64,000 bases of DNA from JAPHSX01 sp041554195 (GTDB taxonomy: Bacteria; Pseudomonadota; Gammaproteobacteria; Thiohalomonadales; Thiohalomonadaceae): assembly GCA_041554195.1 (NCBI GenBank), contig JBFFMJ010000011.1:42528-106527 (forward strand). Direction: 5' to 3'. Made by a program: the position numbers and the translations under genes. The notes beneath the pieces were generated by a model. That model was not told where the DNA came from. It made no database searches and saw only the letters and a program-made list of their open reading frames with translations. Below are positions 17,514-26,507 of this stretch, piece by piece (the stretch's first letter is position 1; each line of letters starts with the position of its first letter).

Positions 17514-20414
17514 TTGTCCACGGCGGGGGTGAAGGTGTCCAACTCACAGGGTCTATCGACGGCATTACCTGAGCTGTTACAGCAGCGGGCTGAACAGCAG
17601 TGGCAACAGCTTTGTGACAAGCTTGGCGATGACAATCCCGTTGCCGATGTGGCGTTGCAGGCCGAGACGCAGCGGGTGCTGGCGCTGAGCGAGTTTGTGA
17701 GTCAGTGTTTGCAACGCGATACCGCGCTGCTGCCGGGCCTTATCTCTAGTAACGATCTTTTTACCTCCTATAGCGAGACGCACTATTGCGACTCTCTCCC
17801 CGCTCACCTTGAGGGCTGTGGCGATGAGAAACAGCTGGGCGAGGCACTGCGCAAGTTCCGCCGCCGCGAGATGGTGCGTATCGCCTGGCGTGACCTGGCC
17901 GGGCATGCCGATCTTATCGAGACCACTGCCGACCTCTCCCACCTGGCCGATGGCTGTATTGATGGTGCGCTGAGCCTGCTCTACGAGTGGCACTGCGCGC
18001 AGTGGGGCACCCCCTTCAGTGTCGATGGCGAGCAGCAGCGGCTGGTGGTGATAGGCATGGGCAAGCTCGGTGCCTATGAGCTGAATTTCTCCTCCGATGT
18101 GGACCTGATCTTCTGCTATGACGAGGATGGCGAGACTCAGGGTGGGCGTCGCTCCATCTCCAATCAGGAGTTCTTTATCAAGCTGGGGCAGGCGCTGATC
18201 CGCACCCTGGATGCGACGACCGCTTACGGCTTTGTGTTCCGGGTCGACATGCGCCTGCGCCCCTTTGGCGAGTCGAGCGCGCTGGCGGTCAGCTTCGATG
18301 CAATGGAGAACTACTACCAGGTACACGGTCGGGAGTGGGAACGTTACGCCATGATCAAGGCGCGGGTCTGTGCCGGTGACAAGGTGGCCGGTGCGGAGCT
18401 GATGGCGCGCCTCAGGCCCTTCGTCTATCGCAAATATGTCGACTACGGTGCCTTCGAGTCGCTGCGCGAGATGAAGGGGATGATCGCCCGCGAGGTGAAG
18501 CGCAAGGGGATGGAGGACAACGTCAAGCTGGGTGCCGGCGGTATTCGCGAGGTGGAGTTCATCGGTCAGGCCTTCCAGCTCATCAAGGGGGGGCGCGAGC
18601 CGACACTGCAACGCCGTCGTATCCTCACCGTGCTGGAGGCGTTACGCGGCTTCGGCCTGCTGCCCGACTTTGTGGTCGATGAGCTGGTCACCGCCTATAT
18701 CTTCCTGCGCGACACCGAGCACCGCATTCAGGAGTGGGCTGAGCAGCAGACCCACATGCTGCCCACCGATGAGGAGGGGCAGGCGCGTCTTGCCTGTGGC
18801 ATGGGCTTTAATAGCTGGGCCGAGTATGAGCCGGTATTGCGCGACCACATGCGCCGGGTGGATGAGCACTTTCAGCAGGTCTTCGCCGCGCCGCAGACCG
18901 AGCATGCCGAGAACGACGCGCAGGACCTGACCGGCCTGTGGCAGGGCAGTATGGATAGTGAGCAGGCGCTCACTACTTTGCAACAGCTCGGTTTTAAAGA
19001 GAGTGAGGAGATGTTGCGCCTGCTCGGTCAGGTGCGTGAGGGCCGTGAGGTGCGCTCAATGAGTGCCCAGGCGCGGGTGCGGCTAGATCACCTGATGCCG
19101 CTGCTGCTGGGCGCGGTGGGGCAGGGGCGTGAGCCCGATGAGACGTTGCGCCGCCTTTTGCAGCTGCTGGAGAAGATCGGCCGACGCAGTGCCTATCTCG
19201 CCCTGCTGGTAGAGAACCCGATGGCGCTGTCGCAACTGGTGCGCCTGTTTGGCGCAAGCCCGTGGATCGCCTCCCACCTCAGCCGCTTCCCGCAGCTGCT
19301 CGATGAGCTGCTGGATCCGCGCACCCTCTACGCCCCGCCCAAACGCGAGGAGCTGGCCAACGAGGTGCGCCAGCGGCTGATGCATATCCCCGCAGAGGAT
19401 CTGGAGGCGCAGATGGAGGCGCTACGCCATCTCAAACAGGCCCATGTGCTGCGCGTTGCCGCCGCCGATGTGATGGAGGCGGTGCCGCTAATGGTAGTGA
19501 GCGATCACCTCACTGACATCGCCGAGGTGATGGTGGGGGCCGCCTTTGACCTTGCCTGGCGTCACCTGGTGGCGCGTCACGGTCGCCCCGAGAGCTGTGA
19601 TGAGCGGGTCTGCGATACCGGCTTTGCGGTGATCGCCTATGGCAAGATGGGCGGCTTTGAGCTCGGCTACGGCTCGGACCTCGACATCGTCTTCCTGCAC
19701 AGCAAGGAGAGCGAGGGTAAGGCGACTGGCGGTGACCGGCCGCTGGATAACGCCGTGTTCTACGCCCGTCTCGGTCAGCGCATGATCCATATCCTCAACA
19801 CCCGCACCGCCGCCGGTGAGCTTTATGAAGTGGATACCCGACTGCGTCCCAGTGGCGCCTCCGGCCTGCTGGTGAGTAGTGTCGATGCCTTCGGCGACTA
19901 CCAGCGTGACCAGGCCTGGACCTGGGAACACCAGGCGCTGGTACGCGCCCGCTTCATCAACGGCGATGCGGGGATCGCCGCGGCGTTTAACAAGGTACGC
20001 GGCGAGATCCTCACCAAAGAGCGCGATATTGAGAAGCTGCGAACCGAGGTACGCGAGATGCGCGAGAAGATGCGCGGCTCGCTCAGTAAGGACAGCGATG
20101 AGCTGTTTGACCTCAAGCAGGGCCACGGCGGCATCGCCGACATCGAATTTATGGTGCAGTACCACCTGCTGGCCCACTCGCATCAGTACCCGGAGCTTAT
20201 CGAATACTCTGACAATATCCGCCAGCTTGAGGCGCTGGCCCGCGTCGGCCTGCTCAGCGAGGAGCAGGCCGAGCTGCTCATCAATACCTACCGCAGCTAC
20301 CGCGGCCGAGCACACCGTCTGGTACTACAGGAGCAGAAGGCGGTGGTATCGCGTGAGGAGTTTGTCACGGAACGCAGCGCCGTCGAGGAGATGTGGCGTA
20401 ATATCATGGAGTAA
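17514..20414 (+). CDS. glnE: Glutamine-synthetase adenylyltransferase/deadenylase GlnE
   Basis: Adds and removes AMP on glutamine synthetase in response to PII signals. 966 residues, normal length, with two nucleotidyltransferase domains. The N-terminal deadenylase domain has GMGKLGAYELNFSSDVDLIF; the C-terminal adenylylase has AYGKMGGFELGYGSDLDIVF. The start is uncertain: TTG at 17514 is the longest; GTG at 17535 has the better ribosome site (GGGGGTGAAG) and leads into SNSQGLSTALPELL. ilvE follows after 95 bases. Confidence 0.96.
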   Translation: MSTAGVKVSNSQGLSTALPELLQQRAEQQWQQLCDKLGDDNPVADVALQAETQRVLALSEFVSQCLQRDTALLPGLISSNDLFTSYSETHYCDSLPAHLEGCGDEKQLGEALRKFRRREMVRIAWRDLAGHADLIETTADLSHLADGCIDGALSLLYEWHCAQWGTPFSVDGEQQRLVVIGMGKLGAYELNFSSDVDLIFCYDEDGETQGGRRSISNQEFFIKLGQALIRTLDATTAYGFVFRVDMRLRPFGESSALAVSFDAMENYYQVHGREWERYAMIKARVCAGDKVAGAELMARLRPFVYRKYVDYGAFESLREMKGMIAREVKRKGMEDNVKLGAGGIREVEFIGQAFQLIKGGREPTLQRRRILTVLEALRGFGLLPDFVVDELVTAYIFLRDTEHRIQEWAEQQTHMLPTDEEGQARLACGMGFNSWAEYEPVLRDHMRRVDEHFQQVFAAPQTEHAENDAQDLTGLWQGSMDSEQALTTLQQLGFKESEEMLRLLGQVREGREVRSMSAQARVRLDHLMPLLLGAVGQGREPDETLRRLLQLLEKIGRRSAYLALLVENPMALSQLVRLFGASPWIASHLSRFPQLLDELLDPRTLYAPPKREELANEVRQRLMHIPAEDLEAQMEALRHLKQAHVLRVAAADVMEAVPLMVVSDHLTDIAEVMVGAAFDLAWRHLVARHGRPESCDERVCDTGFAVIAYGKMGGFELGYGSDLDIVFLHSKESEGKATGGDRPLDNAVFYARLGQRMIHILNTRTAAGELYEVDTRLRPSGASGLLVSSVDAFGDYQRDQAWTWEHQALVRARFINGDAGIAAAFNKVRGEILTKERDIEKLRTEVREMREKMRGSLSKDSDELFDLKQGHGGIADIEFMVQYHLLAHSHQYPELIEYSDNIRQLEALARVGLLSEEQAELLINTYRSYRGRAHRLVLQEQKAVVSREEFVTERSAVEEMWRNIME

Positions 20415-20509
20415 TGGACCTGTTCCTGTTCCACCGCCGCCGCCGCCTGTGTATGATTGGCGGTTCTGTAATTTGCTAGCACAACCACCCTTTTTGAGGA
20501 GAGCAACAC

Positions 20510-21433
20510 ATGACAATGGATGACCGCGACGGCGTCATCTGGCTGGATGGCGAGATGGTCCCCTGGCGTGAGGCGAAGACCCACGTCCTGACCCACACCC
20601 TGCACTACGGCATGGGTGTCTTTGAAGGTGTGCGCGCCTACAAGACCGACAAGGGTGCCGCGATCTTTCGCCTGCAGGAGCATACCGACCGTCTGTTCCG
20701 CTCCGCCCATATCATGAATATGCCGATGCCCTTCGATAAGGAGACCATCAACGCCGCGACTAAGGCCTCGGTGGCCGAGAATAACCTGGAGTCGGCTTAT
20801 ATCCGCCCGATGGTGTTCTATGGGTCAGAGGGGATGGGACTGCGTGCCGATAACCTCAAGACCCACGTCATGGTTGCCGCCTGGAGCTGGGGTTCCTACC
20901 TTGGTGCCGAGGGGATGGAGAAGGGTATTCGTATCCGCACCTCCTCCTACACCCGCCACCATGTCAACATCACCATGTGTAAGGCGAAGGCCAACGGTAA
21001 CTACATGAACTCCATGCTCGCCCTGCAGGAGGCACTGGCCTGTGGCTGCGACGAGGCAATGTTGCTGGACAACGAGGGTTACGTAGCCGAGGGTTCCGGT
21101 GAGAACATCTTCCTGGTGCGTGACGGCGTGATCTACACCCCCGACCTCACCTCTGCCCTCGACGGTATCACCCGCAACACCATCTTCCAGATGGCCGAGG
21201 AGATTGGGGTACCGGTAAAAGAGAAGCGTATCACCCGCGATGAGGTTTATGTCGCCGACGAAGCCTTTTTCACCGGCACCGCTGCCGAGGTAACGCCGAT
21301 CCGTGAGGTCGACAACCGCAAGATCGGTATCGGTCGCCGCGGCCCGATCACCGAGAAGCTACAGAGCATGTATTTCGATCAGGTACATGGACGCCGCGAC
21401 GTACATCCCGAGTGGCAGACTCTGGTTAAGTAG
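20510..21433 (+). CDS. ilvE: Branched-chain amino acid aminotransferase
   Basis: A PLP enzyme making the last step to Val, Leu and Ile. 307 residues, fold-type IV. Motifs: LHYGMGVFEGVRAY, the PLP lysine in CKAKANGNYMNS, and GSGENIFLVRDG, all typical of class IV IlvE. A GAGGAG ribosome site precedes the ATG. The glnE-ilvE-zinc-finger order is followed by LPS genes, as in several Chromatiales-type genomes (from general knowledge). Confidence 0.95.
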   Translation: MTMDDRDGVIWLDGEMVPWREAKTHVLTHTLHYGMGVFEGVRAYKTDKGAAIFRLQEHTDRLFRSAHIMNMPMPFDKETINAATKASVAENNLESAYIRPMVFYGSEGMGLRADNLKTHVMVAAWSWGSYLGAEGMEKGIRIRTSSYTRHHVNITMCKAKANGNYMNSMLALQEALACGCDEAMLLDNEGYVAEGSGENIFLVRDGVIYTPDLTSALDGITRNTIFQMAEEIGVPVKEKRITRDEVYVADEAFFTGTAAEVTPIREVDNRKIGIGRRGPITEKLQSMYFDQVHGRRDVHPEWQTLVK

Positions 21434-21444
21434 GGGCAAGGCAG

Positions 21445-21642
21445 ATGGTCAGGCAACATGAACAGCTCAAGCAGCCCAATGCGGTCAACCGTTACGAGGT
21501 GAGCGTCAAAGATCTGCCCCTGCATTGCCCGATGCCCGGTATGGCGGTATGGAACTCCCACCCCCGGGTATTCCTTGATGTGACAAAGACGGGGCATGCG
21601 CGTTGCCCGTACTGTAGTGCGGAGTATGTGCTTGTTGGGTGA
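21445..21642 (+). CDS. Small zinc-finger protein
   Basis: 65 residues with the zinc-binding arrangement of the NdufS6-like/YecS zinc-finger family: HCPMPGMAVWNSHPRVFLD, then GHARCPYCSAEYVL. It lies 11 bases after ilvE, and small proteins of this family commonly sit between ilvE and LPS genes in beta- and gammaproteobacteria. Function unknown. Confidence 0.88.
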   Translation: MVRQHEQLKQPNAVNRYEVSVKDLPLHCPMPGMAVWNSHPRVFLDVTKTGHARCPYCSAEYVLVG

Positions 21643-21667
21643 GCACCATACAGCAACACCATTAAGC

Positions 21668-21712
21668 CTGCTGTGGTAGCTGTTTAAGAGATAACGTGGT
21701 GGATGGCGGGGG
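21668..21712 (+). promoter_or_regulatory. JUMPstart-like leader element of the O-antigen locus
   Basis: GGTAGCTGTTTAAG at 21675-21688 nearly equals the core of the JUMPstart element found upstream of O-antigen and capsule operons (known core GGTAGCTGTTAAG). About 17 bases on, GGCGGGGG partly resembles the RfaH-recruiting ops box (GGCGGTAGC). It sits 155 bases upstream of the first gene of the polysaccharide locus. The ops part is degenerate, so control by RfaH is inference. Confidence 0.5.
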
Positions 21713-21842
21713 TTACGTCCGTCACTCTCAAATCGACATACGCATTTCCCTGGTTATCTATACTCCATCACGTTTTTTACCTTGCCCCTGACAATTGTCG
21801 CCCTTACAATGGCGTTCATCAATTGAACACCAAAACAGAATC

Positions 21843-22187
21843 ATGTTAGAAGACTCTATTCGATACCAAATACTGAAGGCCATAGAAGAGAAACCGTCTA
21901 TGAGTCAGCGCGAACTTGCGGCACATTTAGGCGTAAGTTTGGGAAAGGCGAACTACTGTCTAAAAGAACTGGTAAAAAAAGGTCTGATTAAGGCGGGTAA
22001 CTTTACGTCTAATCCTAACAAGAGAGTTTATGCTTACCTGTTAACACCAAATGGTGTTAAGGAAAAAAGCATGGTTACGTTGCGCTTTTTACAGCGGAAG
22101 ATGGATGAGTATGAACGGATCAAACAAGAGATCATCCAATTGCAGTTTGAAGTGCAACAAGCGCAATCAGCCAGCGAGCAACAGTAG
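21843..22187 (+). CDS. MarR-type EPS-associated transcriptional regulator
   Basis: 114 residues from MLEDSIRYQILKAIEE. A winged helix at about 7-75 contains SQRELAAHLGVSLGKANYCL (recognition helix) and the wing. A short coiled coil ends the protein. This matches the MarR-family regulators found at the start of exopolysaccharide/O-antigen loci. I chose this start over GTG/ATG-type starts further upstream because homologues begin with this segment. The base composition drops to AT-rich here. Confidence 0.82.
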   Translation: MLEDSIRYQILKAIEEKPSMSQRELAAHLGVSLGKANYCLKELVKKGLIKAGNFTSNPNKRVYAYLLTPNGVKEKSMVTLRFLQRKMDEYERIKQEIIQLQFEVQQAQSASEQQ

Positions 22188-22242
22188 CAATTTCAGACTG
22201 GCGCCCCAATGCTTTGTCGATAGATTCTCTTAGAGAAAACAA

Positions 22243-23355
22243 ATGAAAAATATCTATGTAACCCAGCCATATTTACCTCCACTTGAGGAGTTTATCCCCT
22301 ATCTGGAACAAATTTGGGAAAACAAGCAACTCACCAATAACGGGCCATTTCATCAGCAACTTGAGAAAGCTTTGTGTGAATACCTGGGGGTTGAGCATAT
22401 TTCACTCTTTACCAATGGCACCATTGCACTGGTAACGGCGCTGCAGGCGCTCAACATTAGTGGTGAGGTAATTACTACCCCCTATTCTTTTGTAGCCACC
22501 GCACACTCCCTATTATGGAACAACATCACGCCAGTGTTTGTTGATATCGACCCGCTGACGATGAATCTCGATCCCGAGAAAATTGAAGCCGCTATCACTC
22601 CGCGTACATCAGCGATACTCCCTGTTCACTGTTATGGAAATCCATGTAATGTTGAGCGTATTCAGCAAATTGCCGATAGCCATGGCCTGCGTCTGATTTA
22701 CGATGCTGCACATGCCTTTGGTGTTAAATACAAGGGGGAAAGCCTGCTGAAACACGGTGAGCTTTCCGTGCTCAGCTTCCATGCGACCAAGGTTTTTAAC
22801 ACCTTCGAGGGAGGGGCGATTATCAGCCAAAATGCTGAGATGAAGCAGCGTATCGATTACCTGAAAAATTTTGGTTTTGCTGATGAGGTAACTGTGATGG
22901 CCTCAGGAATTAACGGCAAAATGAGTGAGCTTAATGCTGCGTTTGGCCTGCTCCAGCTGAAGCATATTGATACTGCGATAGAGAAACGTCGCGCAATCTA
23001 TGAACAGTATGTAAAGGTTCTAGGGGGTGTGAACGGTATAAAATTGCCGCAGCCAGTTTCTGATACGGTGAATAATTACTCCTATTTTCCGCTGCTTATT
23101 GAGAAGGAGTACCTGGTTTCTCGGGATGAGATTTATGGCCGGCTTCGTGAAGACGGGGTTTATTGTCGACGCTATTTCTATCCATTGATTAGTTCGATGC
23201 AGATGTATCAGGGGCTTGATACATCAAATGCGTCTAACCTGGAGGTGGCAACACGTATAGCCGATGAGGTTCTTTGTTTACCGATATATCCAGATCTTGG
23301 TGAGGGCGATCAGCAGCGTGTTATCGATACAATTATAAAATGGAGTGATACCTGA
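22243..23355 (+). CDS. DegT/DnrJ/EryC1-type sugar aminotransferase
   Basis: A PLP enzyme that aminates a nucleotide-linked keto-sugar. 370 residues. It has the fold-type I landmarks LFTNGTIALVTALQAL, LPVHCYGNPCN, IYDAAHAFGVKYKG and the PLP lysine in SFHATKVFNTFEGG. The closest described group I can name is VioA-like (dTDP-4-amino-4,6-dideoxyglucose forming), from recall of these motifs; the true substrate cannot be read from sequence. The next gene starts one base after its stop. Confidence 0.88.
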   Translation: MKNIYVTQPYLPPLEEFIPYLEQIWENKQLTNNGPFHQQLEKALCEYLGVEHISLFTNGTIALVTALQALNISGEVITTPYSFVATAHSLLWNNITPVFVDIDPLTMNLDPEKIEAAITPRTSAILPVHCYGNPCNVERIQQIADSHGLRLIYDAAHAFGVKYKGESLLKHGELSVLSFHATKVFNTFEGGAIISQNAEMKQRIDYLKNFGFADEVTVMASGINGKMSELNAAFGLLQLKHIDTAIEKRRAIYEQYVKVLGGVNGIKLPQPVSDTVNNYSYFPLLIEKEYLVSRDEIYGRLREDGVYCRRYFYPLISSMQMYQGLDTSNASNLEVATRIADEVLCLPIYPDLGEGDQQRVIDTIIKWSDT

Positions 23356-23356
23356 T

Positions 23357-24298
23357 ATGGCTGAACGTTTTTTGTTAAATGGTAAAACTTCCCTGGAAAG
23401 CACAATGTCCTTCGGACGTAACCACGTCGTGAGTGGTGATGCCTGTTTAGAATATGAGATTTCGGGTGTCTCCAGTCTGGTTAACGCGGGTGAGGGTGAT
23501 CTTTGTTTTTGTGACAGGGAACCTGACGCTGAGTTTGAAATGCAGTCTGACGGGGTAATCGTCCTGTCGAATTTTGAGCTAACTCCAGTGCTAAAGCAGC
23601 GCTTCCCTGGAGCTATTTGCATCGCTATGCCAGACCCGCGTGCAGTTTTTATAGACCTGTCTACCAGTCTTCTTAATTCTGGAAAGCTTCAAATAAGTGA
23701 TGCCGTGCCTCGTCCGTTCGGAGTTGAGCCCAGTGCGTCAATAGGGGCACACACCGTTATTCATGCTGATGTACGGATCGATAGGGGCGTGAGTATCGGC
23801 AATCATTGTGTTATCCACCGCGGCACCTGGATTCAGGAAAATGCCGTGATACGTGATCATGCAGTGATCGGCTGTGATGGCATTAATGCTTATCGCGGCC
23901 TTGATGGGCGACAAAGAGGATTTCCTCACCTGGCCAGTGTGGTTATCGGTAAGCATACGCAAGTTGGTGCGGGCACCGTAATACCGCGTGGAATTCTAAG
24001 TAGTACCGTAATTGGTGAACAGGTTGTAGTGGGGAATCTCTGCAATATAGGACATGGTGCCGTCATTGGAAACGATGTTTGGATGTCTGTGGGAACTTTG
24101 GTAGGGGGACACACCAATGTTGGAGACAGAACAACATTGGCGATGGGGGTTGTCGTGCGTGACAATCTTGATATTGGTGAAGACGCCCAAGTGGGTATGG
24201 GAAGTGTGGTTGTGCGAAACGTGGAGTCAGGTGCTTCTGTTTTTGGGAATCCAGCGCGTTCTATCTCGGGTAAATTGAAGGCGGGTCCTGAAAGATGA
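23357..24298 (+). CDS. LpxD-like left-handed beta-helix N-acyltransferase
   Basis: 313 residues from MAERFLLNGK. An N-terminal alpha/beta domain (to about 115) is followed by hexapeptide repeats (about 118-305: ASIGAHTVIHADVRIDRGVS..., IGNHCVIHRG, VVIGKHTQVGAGTVI, VVVGNLCNIGHGAVIGNDVW). The layout follows LpxD, but in an O-antigen locus next to an aminotransferase it more likely N-acylates an amino-sugar nucleotide. The catalytic His is probably in NIGHGAVIG. Its stop overlaps the next start (ATGA). Confidence 0.8.
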   Translation: MAERFLLNGKTSLESTMSFGRNHVVSGDACLEYEISGVSSLVNAGEGDLCFCDREPDAEFEMQSDGVIVLSNFELTPVLKQRFPGAICIAMPDPRAVFIDLSTSLLNSGKLQISDAVPRPFGVEPSASIGAHTVIHADVRIDRGVSIGNHCVIHRGTWIQENAVIRDHAVIGCDGINAYRGLDGRQRGFPHLASVVIGKHTQVGAGTVIPRGILSSTVIGEQVVVGNLCNIGHGAVIGNDVWMSVGTLVGGHTNVGDRTTLAMGVVVRDNLDIGEDAQVGMGSVVVRNVESGASVFGNPARSISGKLKAGPER

Positions 24299-24873
24299 AT
24301 GAAATAGACAGATATAAGGGCGACCGCAATTACATACATGCTACAGATGAACTGTTGTATGCAGAGCCCTTGATACAGGACGCAGAAATGTTCACTTTTA
24401 CCGCACGTCAAGTGGGCACCTGTGTGGCGCGTTGGTTTGACTCGAGTGAGGCTGCTGTCGATGGTTGGGAAGCAATCGCTCGTTTGATTGTTCATACTCC
24501 GGAGGGGGGGCGAAAAACATATGAATGTCGCCAGGACCTTTCGCGCCCAATTACCACCTCTGTTGCATTTGATGAGGATACGTTGATGGAGCCTGCAGTG
24601 CTAGAGGGTGAAAGACTCAAGTTCAATCTGACGGGTTCCTTTACGCTATGGGAGTACCTCTCTACCCTGCAAAAGCTGTTACTACAGAAAGTCATTGGGC
24701 ATCAACAGTGGTATTTCGTTCGGCTGAAACTAGAAGCGAAAGCTTTTGCGAATATGAATAGTAAATCCCTAAAAATGTGGCTGCGCTACAGTCAGCAAAA
24801 GGGCCCATTATATATTTCCGAAATTGCTGTGAATGATGACGTGGTGGGTGAAATTGCTTACTCAAAACGTTAA
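24295..24873 (+). CDS. Unknown protein of the O-antigen locus
   Basis: 192 residues, no signal peptide and no clear membrane helix; not recognised. It is translationally coupled to the acyltransferase (four-base overlap). The middle is beta-rich (ARLIVHTPEGGRKTYECRQD ...), and the C-terminal part is basic (FVRLKLEAKAFANMNSKS). A small acyl-acceptor enzyme of sugar modification is possible, but there is no motif to prove it. It ends before a 188-base gap that precedes the flippase. Confidence 0.6.
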   Translation: MNEIDRYKGDRNYIHATDELLYAEPLIQDAEMFTFTARQVGTCVARWFDSSEAAVDGWEAIARLIVHTPEGGRKTYECRQDLSRPITTSVAFDEDTLMEPAVLEGERLKFNLTGSFTLWEYLSTLQKLLLQKVIGHQQWYFVRLKLEAKAFANMNSKSLKMWLRYSQQKGPLYISEIAVNDDVVGEIAYSKR

Positions 24874-25061
24874 TCGTTTAACAGCTCTCTGATACGTCAT
24901 CCTGATAGCATTACATCACTATGCGCGCTGGGCTGCTGCCGTCGCATTTACATGGTCTACGGAACTTCTATTTTTTCCTGTCGGATGGTCGAGGTGATGA
25001 GCAATAGCTATAGGCTAATAATTGGAAAACAAGAGTGATTCACACTAAGGTTAACTTCTGA

Positions 25062-26507
25062 ATGCAGGGAATGAACCGAAAGATAGGCATCGGCGTTCTA
25101 TGGAACCTCGGCGGACTGTTTATAAGTCGTGGTGCATCTATGGTGTTTACGCTCTTTCTGGCTCGATTTCTGGCGCCGCAGGCGTTTGGCCTCATTGCCA
25201 TGATGATGGTCTTCTTTGAGCTTGCGTCTGTGTTAGTCGAATCGGGTATGGGTCAGGCCTTGATTCGTAGCAAGGAAGTCAGTGTCAGCGACCTGAATAC
25301 GGTCTTCTATGCAAATATGTGTTTTAGCCTGCTTGCTTATCTCATGCTGTACCTTGGGTCTCCTTATGTGGCCGGTTTTTATCAACAACCGGAGCTTGTA
25401 CTGCTGGTTCAGATTACCGGTTTCGTCGTCTTTTTTAATGCACTAAAAGTTGTACAGACTGCTGTCCTGACACGTGCAATGAATTTTAAAATGCAGATGA
25501 AGGCGAACACTTTGAGTGCCGTGGGGAGCGGGGTGATTGCTGTTGTTGCCGCATATCTGGGAGCCGGTGTGTGGAGTTTAGTTGCACAGTTGTTGTCTGC
25601 GGCCGTTATATCAGCACTTTTTCTCTGGGCTGCAAGTGTTTGGCGTCCTTCTCTGAAATTTAGTCGTGAGTCATTTAAACGCTTGTTTGGATTTGGTTTA
25701 CATTTATTAATAGAAGGATTTTTGACGGTACTGTTTCAAAATTCCTATGTCTTAGTTATTGGACGAGTCTTTAGCGCGGAGATTACGGGACTTTATTTTT
25801 TCGCAAGAAAAATAAGTCAGTTAGTCTCTGAACAGCTGACTGGGGCTGTACAACAGGCCACTTTCCCTGCCCTGGCCACGCTGCAAGACAATGATGAGGT
25901 ACTGAGACATAAATATCGCAGACTTATACAGCTTCTCATGTTTATTGTTGCCCCCATCGTGCTTTTTCTCGCCGCTGTGGCAGAACCTTTGTTCGCTATA
26001 CTTTTCGATGAGAAGTGGAAAGGGGCTGTGCTCTATCTTCAATTGCTGTCGGTGATGGCGGTACTCTTCCCACTGCATGCAATGAATATTAATCTGCTTA
26101 ACGTCAAGGGGCGTTCAGATCTGGTACTGAGAGTCGGCATCATAAAGAAAAGTGTCGGCCTGTTGATGTTGCTGATTTCTATTCCTTTTGGTGTAGCAGG
26201 CATCATTATCGGACAGGTTATTAGCTCGGTTCTGGCGCTGATACCCAACACCTACTATTCTGCAAAACTGATCAATTACGGCCTCAAAGAACAGCTCCTA
26301 GATGCATTTAAGCCAGTGCTGGTGGCGTTTATCTCTGCCGCACTTTCCTGGTGGCTTGCCACTGCCATCACTCTTCATTTGCTAACTAATATACTCACGG
26401 GCTTAGTGTCTGGTTCGCTTGTTTATCTCGTTGGCTGCTGGTTAATAAAGGCAGAGGGATTTGTCTGGATTGTGGGCAAGTCCAGGCTTTATCTGAGTAG
26501 GACGTGA
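25062..26507 (+). CDS. Oligosaccharide flippase (Wzx/MOP family)
   Basis: 481 residues with about 12-14 membrane helices, starting RKIGIGVLWNLGGLFISRG, like Wzx/TuaB-type flippases of the MOP superfamily. It would move the undecaprenyl-linked repeat unit across the inner membrane. The ATG at 25062 is used; another in-frame ATG at 25071 is possible. Its TGA overlaps the next start. The DNA is AT-rich, usual for O-antigen genes. Confidence 0.88.
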   Translation: MQGMNRKIGIGVLWNLGGLFISRGASMVFTLFLARFLAPQAFGLIAMMMVFFELASVLVESGMGQALIRSKEVSVSDLNTVFYANMCFSLLAYLMLYLGSPYVAGFYQQPELVLLVQITGFVVFFNALKVVQTAVLTRAMNFKMQMKANTLSAVGSGVIAVVAAYLGAGVWSLVAQLLSAAVISALFLWAASVWRPSLKFSRESFKRLFGFGLHLLIEGFLTVLFQNSYVLVIGRVFSAEITGLYFFARKISQLVSEQLTGAVQQATFPALATLQDNDEVLRHKYRRLIQLLMFIVAPIVLFLAAVAEPLFAILFDEKWKGAVLYLQLLSVMAVLFPLHAMNINLLNVKGRSDLVLRVGIIKKSVGLLMLLISIPFGVAGIIIGQVISSVLALIPNTYYSAKLINYGLKEQLLDAFKPVLVAFISAALSWWLATAITLHLLTNILTGLVSGSLVYLVGCWLIKAEGFVWIVGKSRLYLSRT

